A stretch of DNA of 64,000 nt from Hysterangium stoloniferum (GCA_015178975.1 WHVD01000015.1:992001-1056000); one strand, 5' to 3'; positions 1 through 11,362 are shown, numbered from the stretch's first letter. The notes: generated by a model from the letters alone, not told the origin. A program made the numbers and translations.

Positions 1-30
1 AATCTCATTGGAACAGTTTTGTCTCTGTCA
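1..30 (-). repeat. Fragment resembling a Tc1/mariner element terminus
   Basis: The first 30 bases resemble the outer terminus of the Tc1-type element at 1989-3515 in reverse orientation: CATTGGAA, a diverged middle, then TTTTGTC and a pyrimidine-rich end. The rest of that copy would lie outside the window or is lost. The match is short and diverged, so this is only a probable remnant. Confidence 0.35.
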
Positions 31-67
31 TATGATTAGCATATAACCTTATTGATTATCCACAAAT

Positions 68-193
68 GTTAGATTGAGTAATGCTAGCAGTGCTTCCCAG
101 GGTCAGGTGGTGTAATGGTTAACACCCCTGCTATATATGCAGAAGCCCTGGGTTCAATCCCCAGTCTGGCCATTCATTTCTACACTTTTAACA
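68..193 (+). repeat. tRNA-headed SINE, copy 1
   Basis: This 126-bp unit carries a complete tRNA-like cloverleaf at 101-172: a 7-bp acceptor stem (GGTCAGG with TCTGGCC), D-arm GTGT/ACAC, a T-arm CTGGG/CCCAG around TTCAATC, and a pol III B-box. The anticodon loop TATATAT has A instead of U at position 33, and the stem has one mismatch, so a working tRNA is unlikely. The same unit with the same flanks recurs at 19410-19535. Here a 6-bp direct repeat ACAAAT (62-67 and 194-199) looks like the target duplication. There is no poly(A) tail. Confidence 0.7.
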
Positions 194-297
194 ACAAATA
201 AATGCAAATAAAATCATGTGACCTGTTCAAATTGTGTATATATACAAATGTTCACTTCTCCAAGTGATAGCATCCCAACAAGCCATCAGTTTACATC

Positions 298-1291
298 ATG
301 AGAGCTCTCACTCCTGCTCAACTTGATCGTGTTCTTACTCTACTTGACAAGGGCAAGTCTGCACATGAAGTAGCTGCTACCACTGGTCATTCTGTCTCTA
401 TTATATCCAGAATTCACTCTAAACACTCTTCCTCCCTCTCCAAAGCAGCTGGAGGTCGTCCACACAAATGTTCCCCCTCTGATACCCATTACATCATCCA
501 ACAAATCACTTCCCAGAAGATTGATCATGCCAATCAGGCATCTAAAGTCCTACAAGATATGAATGGGGAGTCTATCTCGGCAAGAACAATTTGTAGGGAA
601 CTCAAGAAAGCTGGAATGAAGGCTGTGGTGAAGAGGAAAATGCCTAAACTCACAAAAAGGCATAGAAAGGAGAGGCTGGACTTTGCATTGGCACACAAGA
701 ACTGATCTCTGTAGGGTTGTTTGGTCAGATGAGACTAAAATCAATCATTTGGGGTCAGATGAGAGGAAGTGGGTGTGGAAAAAGCAGGAGAGGGGCTCAG
801 TGATAGGCTGGTTGAGGGCACAGTTTGGAGGGGGGAATCTGATGTTGTGGGGTTGTATGTTCTGGGAAGGACCAGGATATGCCACCAAGATTGATGGGAG
901 GATGGATGCTGAACTTTATGTTAGCATTTTGGAGGATGAACTTCAAGAATCTCTCAAGCATTACAAGAAGAAGACTGGGGATATTGTCTTTCAGCAAGAC
1001 AATGATCCTAAACACAAGAACAAGAAGGCCACCAATTGGCTTAATGGCAGTGATTTTGATGTCATGATATGGCCCCCTCAATCTGCTTATCTTAATCCAA
1101 TTGAACACCTTTGGCATTACCTCAAGAAGATGCTACTAGAGTAAGAAGTGGAGCCTAGAGTATTCAGGAGTTATGGGAAAGGGTCCAGACAGAATGGGAC
1201 AGCATTCCTGCTTCTACTTGTCAGAATTTGATGGAGAGTATGCCTAGAAGGATTGCAGCTGTTTTGGATGCCAAGAGGGGTTACCCCAAGT
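298..1291 (+). pseudogene. Tc1/mariner transposase, frameshifted
   Basis: Two overlapping reading frames (298-705 and 683-1144) together encode one Tc1-family transposase. The first has the paired-like helix-turn-helix DNA-binding region (about residues 1-110). The second has the DD34E catalytic core with VVWSDETK, QQDNDPKH and WPPQSAYLNPIEHLW. The C-terminal PRRIAAVL segment continues in another frame to about 1288. At least two frameshifts disable the enzyme. The matching terminal repeats are mostly gone: sequence just upstream resembles the inner edge of the terminal repeat of the copy at 1989-3515, with a deletion and a SINE inserted. The family cuts and pastes DNA at TA dinucleotides in the nucleus. 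Confidence 0.85.
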
Positions 1292-1356
1292 TTCACATAC
1301 CTCATTGCAATGTTTCATATACCTCATTGTAATGTTTCACATACTTCATTGCCAAT
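1291..1356 (+). repeat. 22-bp tandem repeat, three copies
   Basis: Three consecutive 22-bp units (TTTCACATACCTCATTGCAAT and variants) follow directly after the broken transposase. They differ from each other at a few positions. No function can be inferred. Confidence 0.75.
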
Positions 1357-1654
1357 AGCTTCTAAGGTTGCCTTTGCATCTCAATCTCTGGATCTCATAC
1401 TCACCATACATCCACTTTGTTTTGATAGCCAAAGCTCTTCTTCCATTATCTATGAATGGTTTTCAACTCTTTGGGAAGCCACTTCACTTGCTCAGAGCCA
1501 CCAATATTATTCAGACACACCTGTATCTCTTCAGATTTTACCTTCTCCTTTTCAGTAAGATCTAGGGATACAGATATTAGCCTTGTTAGTATCCTGGTTA
1601 TGACCTTATATTTGGGATAGGATGTATATATTATCTAGTATCTGTGTGAGTTGT

Positions 1655-1927
1655 AAAATATGCACAGCAGTCATGGTTAAACAAGTTTATTTGGGTTATG
1701 ACTTAATCTTTGGAATAAAATGCTTCTCTTGTATATACATATATGAAGTTTCAAATATACTGTAGTTCATATAATTTAAATTTATTTGGTTTAGAAAGTT
1801 AATAGAACTATCTGGCCTACCAATTCACATTGTGCAATTTATTCCAAAATAATAATCTACAGATGAATTGTTTGACTAAATTTTGTCAGATACAGGATAA
1901 ATGTTAATATTTCCCAAATCTTCAGAG
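1655..1927 (+). repeat. Left arm of a 270-bp inverted repeat
   Basis: This stretch is repeated in reverse complement at 4825-5108, at clearly high but imperfect identity. Shared landmarks include TTTGGGTTATGACTTAATC and the reverse of CTGACAAAATTTAGTCAAAC. The arms enclose the Tc1 element at 1989-3515 and the integrase fragment at 3780-4175. They may be the terminal inverted repeats of a larger DNA transposon, or two copies of one repeat inserted in opposite directions. I saw no transposase that fits them. Confidence 0.7.
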
Positions 1928-1988
1928 TATTGGCTGACAGACTGGATATGATGAAATATTAATTTTTATGTCAAACAATATAAATATA

Positions 1989-3515
1989 CAGGGAGGGACA
2001 AAACCCTTCCAATGATTTTTAGTTGTGCAAAGATTCTTGAATAACTCAAGAACTACTGTAGATACAGACCTGAAATTTGGAGGTTGGTTAGGTCTATATG
2101 TTATCTATATGCTCTTAAAATATTATGACATAAGCATTAGTATTTTCCACACTATAAATAAAACACTAATAAAATCACATTGGAAGGGTTTGTCCCTAGT
2201 ATAAAAAAAATACAAATTAAACAATCTAGTACTTGGTATAGCCTCCCTTGGCCTTCAAAACAGCCTCAACCCTTCTAGGCATACTCTCTACTAAGCTCTG
2301 ACAAGTAGAGGCAGGGATCTTCTCCCACTCTGTCTGAACCCTCTCCCACAACTCATGAATACTCTTGGGTGCCACCCAGCCTCCTTTTGAGGTAATACCA
2401 GAGGTGTTCAATTGGATTAAGGTCAGCAGACTGAGGTGGCCATACCATGACCACAAATCCATTGCCTTTAAACCAATTGGTGGCCTTTTTGCTCTTGTGT
2501 TTGGGGTCATTGTCTTGCTGAAAGACCACATTCCCTGTGTTCTTGCCATAATACTCCATGATTTCTTGAAGTTCATCTTCCATAATGCTAACATATAGGT
2601 CAGCATCCATTCTTCCATCAATTTTGGTGGAATATCCTAATCCTTCCCACAACATACAGCCTCACAACATCAGATTTCCTCCTCCAAACCTGATTGTACC
2701 CTCAGCCACCCTATCACTGAGCCCCTCTCCTGCCCTTTTCCACACCTACTTCCTCCCATCTGACTCCAAACAATTGATTTTTGTCTCATCTAACCAAACA
2801 GCCCTCTTCCAATCATCCACAGTCCAGTCCTTGTGTGCCAGAGCAGAGTCCATCCTTGCCTTCCTATGCCTCTTAGTGAGTAAAGGCCTTTTCTCTCCAC
2901 CACAGCCCTCATTCCAGCCTTCTTGAGTGCTCTGTGAACAGTCTTCACTGAAATGGACTCTCCAGTCATATTTTGAAGGATTTTGATCACCTCAGTAGCA
3001 TGTTCTGCCTTCTGAGAAGTGATTTGTTAGAGGGAATAATGAATATCTGAGGGAGAAAGCTTGCATGGATGGCCACCAGGTGCTTTGGCAAGTGATGGGC
3101 AATGGGTAAAGTGAATTCTGGATATAATAAACAGATCTCTGCCAGTGATTGCAGAGATCTGAGAAGTAGACTTGCCCTTATTGAGCAAAATGAGAATGTG
3201 GCAACCTGAGGAGGAGTAAGAGCTTTCATGGTGTAGAATGTTGAGTCGTGGGGATGTTGTTGAACTAAAAAGTGAACAGCTATATATATATATCTAATTT
3301 TGAAAGGTCACAAAACCCTTCCAATGTGATTTTATTATTATTTTATTTATAGCATGGGAAATACTAATGCTTATGTCATAATATTTTAAGGGCATATAGA
3401 TAACATGTAGACCTAACCAACCACCAAATTTCAGGTCTGTATCTACAGTGGTTCTTGAGTTATTCAAGAATCTTTGCACAACTAAAAATCATTGGAAGGG
3501 TTTTGTCCCTCACTG
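1989..3515 (-). mobile_element. Tc1/mariner element with both ends
   Basis: The element has terminal inverted repeats of about 210 bp (1989-2199 and 3306-3515), starting CAGGGAGGGACAAAAC on the left and CAGTGAGGGACAAAAC on the right strand. It is flanked by the TA dinucleotides (1987-1988 and 3516-3517) expected for Tc1/mariner insertion. The length is 1527 bp. Each 210-bp repeat also carries an inverted copy of the outer tip at its inner edge, so each arm looks like a small foldback element of its own. The transposase inside is broken. Confidence 0.9.
2226..3229 (-). pseudogene. Tc1/mariner transposase, several frameshifts
   Basis: The reverse strand encodes a transposase closely related to the one at 298-1291. 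It starts MKALTPPQ at 3229, continues with the helix-turn-helix C-terminal part at 2990-2790, then the catalytic core with FQQDNDPKHKSKK and VWPPQSADLNPIEHLW at 2655-2353, and ends PRRVEAVLKAKGGYTKY at 2226. Four reading frames are needed, so several indels have accumulated. The DD34E spacing is preserved in the fragment that remains. It belongs to the element at 1989-3515, in which it could once have acted. Confidence 0.85.
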
Positions 3516-3779
3516 TATATATAGTGATTGAATAAATAATTTTAAAAATGTTTGGTTTTCCTCCTATGTACCATCCATGCCCATTCTGACGATATCCATT
3601 AGTCACATTGCAAAATCTGGTTATAATTTAATGTTTGGACAGGACAGTGTCCAACTCAACCATTCAAATGGAAACAAAATTTTCAAAGTCCACAAGAAAA
3701 AGCATTTATACATAAGCACACCAACATATGGACCTACCAATCACATTGAACATACTAGTGTATACTAGTTTACTTACAC

Positions 3780-4175
3780 AGACACCTTAGCCACATCTAC
3801 CACCTCCCACATTGTGAATTGTCAAGAATAAAATTGTTGACAGTTGTTGACAGTATTGAACTAGTGGGGAAAGAACTCAGCTTCTGTGAAGCATGTGTCA
3901 AAGCAAAACACTTGGTTTTCATCATTCATGTATTTTTCAAGCATGGTGTTCCATCCCACATAACCTCTGATTGGGATTCTGAATTTTTATCTCATTTCTT
4001 TAGATTCCTTAGAAAAGCCCTCAGCATGAAGTTACATTATATGTCCATATACCATCTTGAAGGTAACAAACAAACTGTACATATCAATCACACTTTGGAA
4101 CAATACCTCTGCATATTCTCTTATTTATTGACAGGACAATTGGAAATCCCATCTTCACCCAACATAATACACTAA
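3780..4175 (+). pseudogene. Chimeric copia / gypsy integrase fragment
   Basis: The first part reads, after CACAGACAC, as a copia GAG-pre-integrase zinc finger: an HRxLxHI-like start, then SFCEACVKAKH. At about 3915 it switches without a frame change to a Ty3/gypsy integrase core: IIHVFFKHGVPSHITSD, then HLEGNKQTVHINHTLEQYL. The same gypsy block in E1 reads IIHVFSKHGVPSHMTSDRG, so several catalytic-core residues are mutated here. The fragment ends near 4175 without the rest of integrase. It is a dead mosaic of two retrotransposon classes. Confidence 0.7.
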
Positions 4176-4824
4176 CAACAACACACCATCCACCACTAAA
4201 CTGACGAGTACTTCTAGGGCTTTTTTGGAACTTGGGTAGTGTCACAAAAGGAATATTACATTGAGAAGTAAGTCTCACTGCTATTGCTAGTATCAATTGA
4301 AATTTCAATGAGGAGTCTACAACTGTCAGTGTCAGGGAGACCTTAAAATTTATAAAATAAATAAATAAATAATAAAAAAGAGACATGGGAAATACCACAT
4401 TTAAGTTTAGTGAGTAGCCTTGGCAGATATTTCTTTGCAGGGAGCTCTGGATGCTCGTCCAACAGCTCTGTCAATCAAACTGAAGTAAATACTATAAGAA
4501 CTTGTGACATGCACTACAAAAATATAGGGATGAACACACTCCAGGTATTGCATCCTGTCCACAGACGAGCACAAGCTCCTGCCATTTTGCCATGGTTGAG
4601 ACCACGTTTCTGAAGAACCCAAACTTTATAATCATGCACAGGGACACTGAGGGCAAGTTATTGGAATTTTCTCAAAAGCTTCTGGTAACTCATGTGTGGC
4701 ATAGAGAGTTCCATTTCAGAGGATAACCCAAAACTTTAAAAGTTATTTATCCACTAAAGTATATATATTTATATTGTTTGTTGTAAAATTAATATTTAAT
4801 CAAATTCACTTGATCAGGTATCAC

Positions 4825-5108
4825 TCTGAAGAATGCAAAAATATTAATATTTATCCTATATCTGACAAAATTTAGTCAAACAATCATCTGTAGATTATTC
4901 TTTTGGAATAAATTGCACAATGGGGATTGGTACCCCAGATAGTTCTGGTTAACTCTCTAAACCAACTAAATTTAAATTATATGAAATATATTTGAAAGTT
5001 TGCTTGTATACAAGAGAATACATCATAACCCAAAGATTAAGTCATAACCCAAATAATCTAGGTTAACCCAAATAATTTTGTGTAACTATGTCATTTGTGC
5101 ATATTTTA
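4825..5108 (-). repeat. Right arm of the 270-bp inverted repeat
   Basis: Reverse-complement partner of 1655-1927. The outer edge is the AAAATATGCAC motif (reverse strand near 5108) and the inner edge is the sequence around ATCCTATATCTGACAAAA near 4855. Confidence 0.7.
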
Positions 5109-7690
5109 AAAGGGCATGCATATTTTAAAGATGAAATTTCAGGTAATTAAATATAAACTCAGAATAAGTTGTCATGGCCAGAAGGAATAGTCTCACTTAA
5201 AAAATATGAGGATTATTCAGTAAACTTTTGTATATTCAGTAAAATTTTGTATATTCAATAAAGTGTGACCATCCTCTTCCATGTCAGGGAGGGCTGATTG
5301 TACATCAAGAACTGTCTGTAGCCCCATCACCTACCAACACCATATAATTTCTCTCTGACAACTCCATGTGAGAATAATGACTGGAACTCTCATGAATTCC
5401 TTTTCAAATGGTGCATTTGAATGGGTCATTTCATGCTGTCACACTTCTATGGCTTTCTTGTTTTGAATTGGTGGTAACTGTTATTCAGAACAGGACCCCC
5501 ATCTAGCAATTGGTCTTTTTTGCCTGATTTTATTGGAGTTATTCTCAGCAATTTAGGAAATCTCCCCATCCGAAATCACCATTCAGGACCATTTCACTAT
5601 ATAATCTTGGAATTGGTAATGCTGGACATGGCTTTTATTTCAACATCATTGATAACTTACATCTCAATTACAGTTGTCTTTCATCTCCATTGAGACAATT
5701 GAGGAATGTGATAAATATGCAGAGTTGTTGGCAATATTGGACTAAGAGCTTGTAAGTATGCATGCTTTCGGTGGCAACTTTAGTTTATTATTCCTCATTC
5801 TAATACCTTGTTTTTAAAACAGCAATCACAAGCTTCAACAATGTTAGTACAGAAACTAGCATGCCATATTCCACAAGTATGTATGATCGACATGCTTCCT
5901 CAAACATCTGCAAGTTAGAATCAGGTAGGCTGTTCTTCAGTGGGAGCTATCTCCAATCACTTTTTGATCTGCTAATACAAGTACCAGGCCAAGTACTCAT
6001 GTTATTAAAATTAAATGACCTTACAATTTTGTGGCTGGGATTCAACACCTTCTGGTGAGAGACTTTTGCCATTGAGGAAAGTTCTGTTTGAGCTCTTGAC
6101 ATCCTCAAAGGTGTTGCATGAGTATATACATGGAATGGACTAATAAATTAGACCGCAGTCTTTGTAATGGGAGTGTTTTCCCCATTTAAGCTCTGCTACA
6201 GTGGAACCTTTTCCTATCACCTTTGTCTCTTGCCACCATTGTCTGAGTGGCTGGCCCTCAAGGTATTGCTCAGCCTTGCCTTGAGTAGTTTTCTTTTTCC
6301 CACCATCCCACCCTTTCCTGCTCCTTTATTGCCCTAAAACTCATAGTTTAGATTGAATTTTCATGTATTTACTACTAGTTTGGCATGCTGTCAGGGCTCA
6401 CTCATGTCCCATCAGCATGCTTTGTGCAATGGAGCCTGTGGCCCCTGGATTGACTTCCACTGGTGGTCCACTCATCAAATATGGACAGAGGCAAAGATAA
6501 TCAGTAAGAGTCAAGTCATGTTACATGCATGTGAACACCTCAAATGCCTTTGGCAATATGCAGCCCCCCTTAGTTCTTCTCTTTCTCTTTTCTCTTTTTC
6601 CTTTGCTCTCTCACCCTCCTCCTACTCTACATTTGACCCACATACCCACACCTACTTGCCCTAGTACCTACATACCTATCCACCTACCATTAGGGTACCG
6701 CTCCTAACTGCTATGTATCTACATTATGTGATGCAGTATACAAATGTATTAAAAAATAAAATAAAATAAAAGTTACATGTATATGATGTGCATGACCTAC
6801 CCACATTCACCCACATGGATAACCCCTAATCTGCTAAGCCCAGTGAGTGCTTACACATAAAACAATTGCAATGAAATGTGTGATCCATGTGACACAGTGT
6901 GTAAACATCATGTACTACATATTGAACAAGTGAACAGGGCTGATCACATTTGCAAGGAGGTCATTAATCTTGAATTAAAATTGGCATCAGCATTAGAAGA
7001 AAAGAAGATAGCTATAGAGAATGTGAATCAATTACAAACTGAGAAGAAAACAAGTGTTCAGTGGTAAGAGGATTAATCTCAAAGCTTCTGGGAGAGGGTT
7101 GCCAACACCAGTTGTTGCAATATCCACCAAAACGGAAAATTTCCCTTACCCATCCCTATTCTTACCCTCTTCATCCCATCATCCCACATCCAAGCCTTTC
7201 TACATACCACTCCTGGAAGCCTGTTGTCAAATAGGCTCACAGGTCCAGGTCACACAGGTTGATATATAGGACCATGGTGTATTGCTCAATGAACTAACAA
7301 ACAATATACATGATGGGCAGCATACAGTAAGGAAATAGAAGGAAAACTCTCCAAGCTAGATATGCCATGATCATGTGGTAATAGAAACTAAAGGGGAAGA
7401 CAAAAGGCAAATGCAACAAAAGATGAACACAAACAATAGTGAATGCATAAGACTGGTGCATCAGGCTTACAACTCCCTCCTGAACTGGACCCACTTCCAT
7501 CTTCTTATAATGTTCATTTATCTTACCTCCAATATAGACTGTGCACCAATTCTGAGCCTGTGTTTCCACCTGCCACCTGCCCTCCCAATCTTGGTCCTAA
7601 CCAATAGCTGTTTTAATTTTTTTATTGTAGGATTGTGAAGCATGTAAGAATTTAGTTAATTATTCAAACTTCCTTAAATGGACAGGATGA
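5109..7690. other. No recognisable gene
   Basis: AT-rich sequence with only short open frames (for example 5861-6058, 6353-6664, 6876-7067). None shows a motif I know, and none has a convincing intron-exon model. The stretch is probably decayed transposon or intergenic DNA. I see no repeats shared with the rest of the window. Confidence 0.5.
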
Positions 7691-7705
7691 CTTGACTCGT
7701 ACAGA

Positions 7706-8257
7706 TTATGTACAGCCTTGTGTTGCATAATCAGTAGGAAGTCGAATTGGATTTCCCATGGTATGGGAGTGACGAATTTGATGCAGACAAAGAAAAATAG
7801 TAAATTTGTTGAAATATGATATATGAGCGATTAGAAGGCTAAGGGACAGGATCCATATTATAAGAAATGAGAAAGCGGTTACTATGATATTGAGGGCTTG
7901 TATAACATGGAACATTTGGTTAATAGTAACGTTGGCATTGGTATAAGCCCAACAAGTTTCTAATAAGTCTCCCAATTGCTATGTTTCTGGGGTAAAATGA
8001 AGGATTTGGTTATGGTTGTGAATAGTGCATTTGGAATCGCGGTTGCAGCTAAGAGTGTGCATGCCTTGCACATTTGCGAGCTTTTGGTCGAGCCTTAAGG
8101 AGAAAAGGGTATGTATTGCATATTTGGTAAGGACTTGAATTATATTTTCCATAGTATCATAGTGATATGGTAAAACAAATTGGCTGACATAGGATATATC
8201 AGACGACCCAGGCACACACAATAACTTATTACATTGCAAGAAACGAGAAATGACTGG
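7706..8257 (-). pseudogene. Unrecognised reverse-strand open frames, cut by a solo LTR
   Basis: Two adjoining frames on the reverse strand (7975-7706 and 8314-7979) contain a hydrophobic stretch (FSFLIIWILSLSLLIAHI) and could be exons of a membrane protein. The upstream frame runs straight into the solo LTR at 8258-8928, so any gene here is interrupted. I cannot identify the family. Proximity to the DUF6533 remnant at 10068-10250 suggests, without proof, the same broken gene. Confidence 0.3.
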
Positions 8258-8928
8258 TGTTACGACTGTGTCGCAACCCCTCGCAAGCCGATGGCCCCGA
8301 TGGTATAACGTCATAGTATTTGTCTGTCTTCAATCAGCTAGACATCTCAGACGCCATCATCGTCCTGACACTGATGTATACCCTCCCGGCTATTCAAACC
8401 CAACTACGCCTTTTCTGTCTGGATATGCTTTGATATGTCCCTTTTCATTATGATGATCTGTTTTACACTATGTCTCACCTATGTCTATATATATATGTAA
8501 CCCTTGAACTATTTCCTTTTACTGTAGTCCCACTCTCGGTTATCATCGGCCTCCAAACTAATCATAAACTTCCCATTCCTAGTCAAGCTTATTGTTAATA
8601 CCGTCTTCCACCTTTCTCCCCATTAGTATTTTCTAGACACCTGTTACTCGTATATGAACCCGCTGTAGTTGTAGTTACTAGGCAATCAGAATATCGACTC
8701 AGAACATCCCCCTAGCTCTATTATAAGTATCCCACTGTCTGCATCCTTGGTCTTCGACCTCAGTCTCCGACTTTGGCCTCTGACCTTGGTCTCTGATCTT
8801 CACCCACCCGAAATCTAAGGACATTCAACGTGAACTTGTGAGGGCGCAGCACATAAGCTGAAGCCAAGTCCTTCCGTTCAACCCCCATCGGTTACCTGAC
8901 ATTTTAGCCCATCAGTCAGTTCTTAACA
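8258..8928 (+). repeat. Solo LTR, family K
   Basis: The 671-bp sequence starts TGTTACGACTGTG, ends TTCTTAACA and is flanked by the 5-bp duplication ACTGG (8253-8257 and 8929-8933). Its start resembles the LTRs of E1 and E2 (TGTTACGAC). It also has the conserved hairpin GGC-G-CAGC-ACATAA-GCTG-AA-GCC at 8843-8865. No internal retrotransposon sequence is present, so it is a solo LTR left by recombination. Confidence 0.9.
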
Positions 8929-8933
8929 ACTGG

Positions 8934-10067
8934 CTATGATATGAAGGTGCATGGTAAGGAATGCTCTGTAACGGGTAGCACTAAAAATTCTCTAGCACAG
9001 CACTTCCTCCATTCCCCTGAAGCATTTTTCTTTGATTCCCGTGCATCGACTTCGTCGGGATCATGTCCCTTCACCTCAGGCAGAAGAAGAGTACACCCAG
9101 TGCCGACAATGCAATAGGGAAGAAGACTGTATGATATGTCGTGAGGTTAGGTTTGTTGTAGAAAGAGAAGGAAAAAGATAACATTCTCCATAAGATGTTG
9201 GGGGTACTGATCTTACTCGTGCGTGTTGTGCAACCGAGTGAGGATATAATAGCTCCCGCTTTCCACTTGCGGTACATATGGTGTGAGGTTTGGCTTGGAT
9301 GTTTGGAAGACTTCAGCAGGGTATAAGTATGTTATTCTGTGTATAAACATAGTATGATGAGTGCCAAAAAAAGGGGGGAGGGGGTTATAGTAATGATGAA
9401 ATGCGAAGCAGACAACAAATGAAGCTGTGTTTAATTCACGGAACCCTCTGACCAATATTCCAACTATGCATGGATAGAAACCGCTAATCCACCTCTCCTG
9501 CCCAACCTAAAAAGCGTTGACTATGTTTGCAAGTGTATCGTCGAGGACAATGAACTCTTCACCTTATGGGGTGAATGTTTACAAAAGAATCGTTTTCAGA
9601 GATTCAGAGCATTTGTAATTTTCTATTATATTTCTCTTGTGCCATTTGTCCTCATTGCGCTTGCACTACTAATATTAGAGATGCTTCAACCTGTGACTGC
9701 CTGACATCCAGGTAACCAGCCATAATCAATGCCAGTTATGGACTCAAAGCAGTTGGAGTTGTGGGGATGACTGAGGTGATTTATTATTTGCATAACAGTT
9801 GTGTATTCTGAAACAATTTTTCGCTGAAGTGACTTCAGAAACCTCCATCGGTTAACAGTTTATAGAAGTGAAATATGTCTCACTTGCCTGCAAGCTTTCA
9901 TCTCAAGCTTTACATGAAGTATTGCTTCCAGTGGAAGTAAGTGCTCATCAAGATGACAAGGCGTATTACAGGGTGTACCTGTCAACTGTTCAGAGCTCGG
10001 GTAAGGGAAATGCCCATCTGATTGCAGAGGTACTCTTTATACTATTCAATAAGGTTATCACATATTT
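8934..10067. other. No identified gene; possible remnants
   Basis: Open frames at 9071-9455 (minus) and 9868-10116 (plus) are not recognisable. The sequence between the solo LTR and the DUF6533 remnant is not repeated elsewhere in the window. Confidence 0.3.
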
Positions 10068-10250
10068 TTACTTGATGTCTACCTTGGAAAAAGCAATGTA
10101 TTTGTGGTACATCTGACTTTGCAGGATAGGCTTCCATATGTGTTCCACTTTGCGAGATAATGTGAGGAGGGTGTCATATGTGAAAAGCGCTGCAGAGATT
10201 TCATTGAGAATATACCAAAACCATGCACGGGACTGACCAATTGAGGCCAT
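10068..10250 (-). pseudogene. DUF6533-type membrane protein, fragment
   Basis: The reverse strand encodes SRAWFWYILNEISAALFTYD followed by TLLTLSRKVEHIWK. This matches the conserved core of the fungal DUF6533 family, where a first membrane helix is followed by a YDxLLTLxxEVxxIW signature. The same exon occurs on the plus strand at about 51846-51987. In both copies the rest of the gene is unclear. Members of the family are multi-pass membrane proteins of unknown function, common in Agaricomycetes. This copy has no assured start and no continuation, and its 5' side is cut by the rearranged segment ending at E1. Confidence 0.6.
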
Positions 10251-11013
10251 AAGAACATGGTTGTAAGACCGACTGTTAGGCGGACGTCATCAGCCTGTCA
10301 TCTCGGACAAGTAGATACGACCTGATACAGCTTACCCATCCAAAACTTGCAGAACAAATTCAGCCAGCTCTTGAGACATCGTGAAGAAATGCAAGGTGAG
10401 GGACTCGTGTAGAAATGACTGTTACTTATATGGGACAACATCTTTTAATAATAAGAAGGCTGTATAGTAGGCACATCTACCTCATAGAATAGGGCTCCAC
10501 CTCCAATCATCGGATCTTCATTCTGATACTATCCATTGATATGAACTGAGTGTTACGACCCGGACAAATCCCGCCGGACTCCGGGCACTAACCCGTACGC
10601 CCCCACGCGCCACAAGCACCAATCGTCTGTTTATAGGATTTCCCGCCCGGACTCCGTTATGCCAAGACTCATTACATTCGACCTCATTACGACACATATC
10701 AGTAACCAGACTTCCCCCGGACTCCATCTTTGTCTATGTCCGTCTTTGTCCCACGCATCAGTCACCGGATCCCACTCAGAATCCCGTCACCGCTCTATTC
10801 GAGCCCCGTTCCCGTTTTAGTCAAATGACCTGTCACGATTAGGACTCCGCTCCCGCTCCGTTTCCCGTTATGGGTTATGCTTTGTCACGATTCGGACTCC
10901 GCTCCGTTCCGTTCCGTTCCTAACACCAAATTTGGTGTTTACATTTCCCGTTTGTGTTTTGTTAGTTTCGTTTTCATTATTACCGGATTAGTATGTTCAT
11001 TCACTCCATGGTC

Positions 11014-11057
11014 TATTTAAACTGGCAGATGTTGTACATACAATCCAGTCAGAAAAT
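11014..11057 (+). promoter_or_regulatory. E1 TATA box and predicted transcript start
   Basis: TATTTAAA at 11014-11021 lies 32 nt upstream of CAGTCAGAAAAT (11046-11057). That 12-mer is exactly complementary to the sequence 2 nt after the LTR (11363-11374). In self-priming elements such as Tf1 the first bases of the transcript pair with the primer site, so 11046 is the likely start of R. The same geometry is seen in E2 and in the element at 21157. Confidence 0.75.
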
Positions 11058-11276
11058 TAGTTTAGATTCCCCCCTTTAATCTATATATTTTCCCTACTCT
11101 AAATCACACCGCTCGCACTAGTCGGAGCCCACGGGCTCCGACGTATCTATCTCTCCCGACTATCTCGACTCACGACTCACGACCTCATGACCTACGACCT
11201 ACGACCTACGAACCCTGCCCGGACTCCCCGGGATTCCCGTCTGCCTGTTCGAAATTGGACAACACGATCTAGCGAG

Positions 11277-11299
11277 GGCGCAGCCTATAAGCTGAAGCC
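11277..11299 (+). promoter_or_regulatory. Conserved leader hairpin, E1
   Basis: GGC-G-CAGC-CTATAA-GCTG-AA-GCC can fold into a stem of GGC/GCC and CAGC/GCTG with a small internal loop and a 6-nt apical loop. It is transcribed between the predicted transcript start and the primer site. The same stem occurs in E2 and solo LTR K, whose surroundings are otherwise unlike, and in decayed form in several older LTRs. Confidence 0.65.
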
Positions 11300-11362
11300 A
11301 AGTCCTACCGGATATCCCGCGGGTTTCTCACGAGATCCGCCCTGTGTGTGTATCCTAACAGT

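Larger units (their letters stand above)
10551..11360 (+). repeat. E1 5' LTR
   Basis: Begins TGTTACGACCCGG and ends TATCCTAACA. It contains the TATA box at 11014-11021, the predicted transcript start at 11046 and the conserved leader hairpin at 11277-11299. GGACTCC occurs about six times in 810 bp. Confidence 0.97.

Noticed and set aside
101-172. A tRNA-Ile(TAT) gene
   Set aside because: The cloverleaf folds, but position 33 is A instead of U and the anticodon stem has a mismatch. The unit recurs with its flanks and a target duplication, so it is the head of a SINE.
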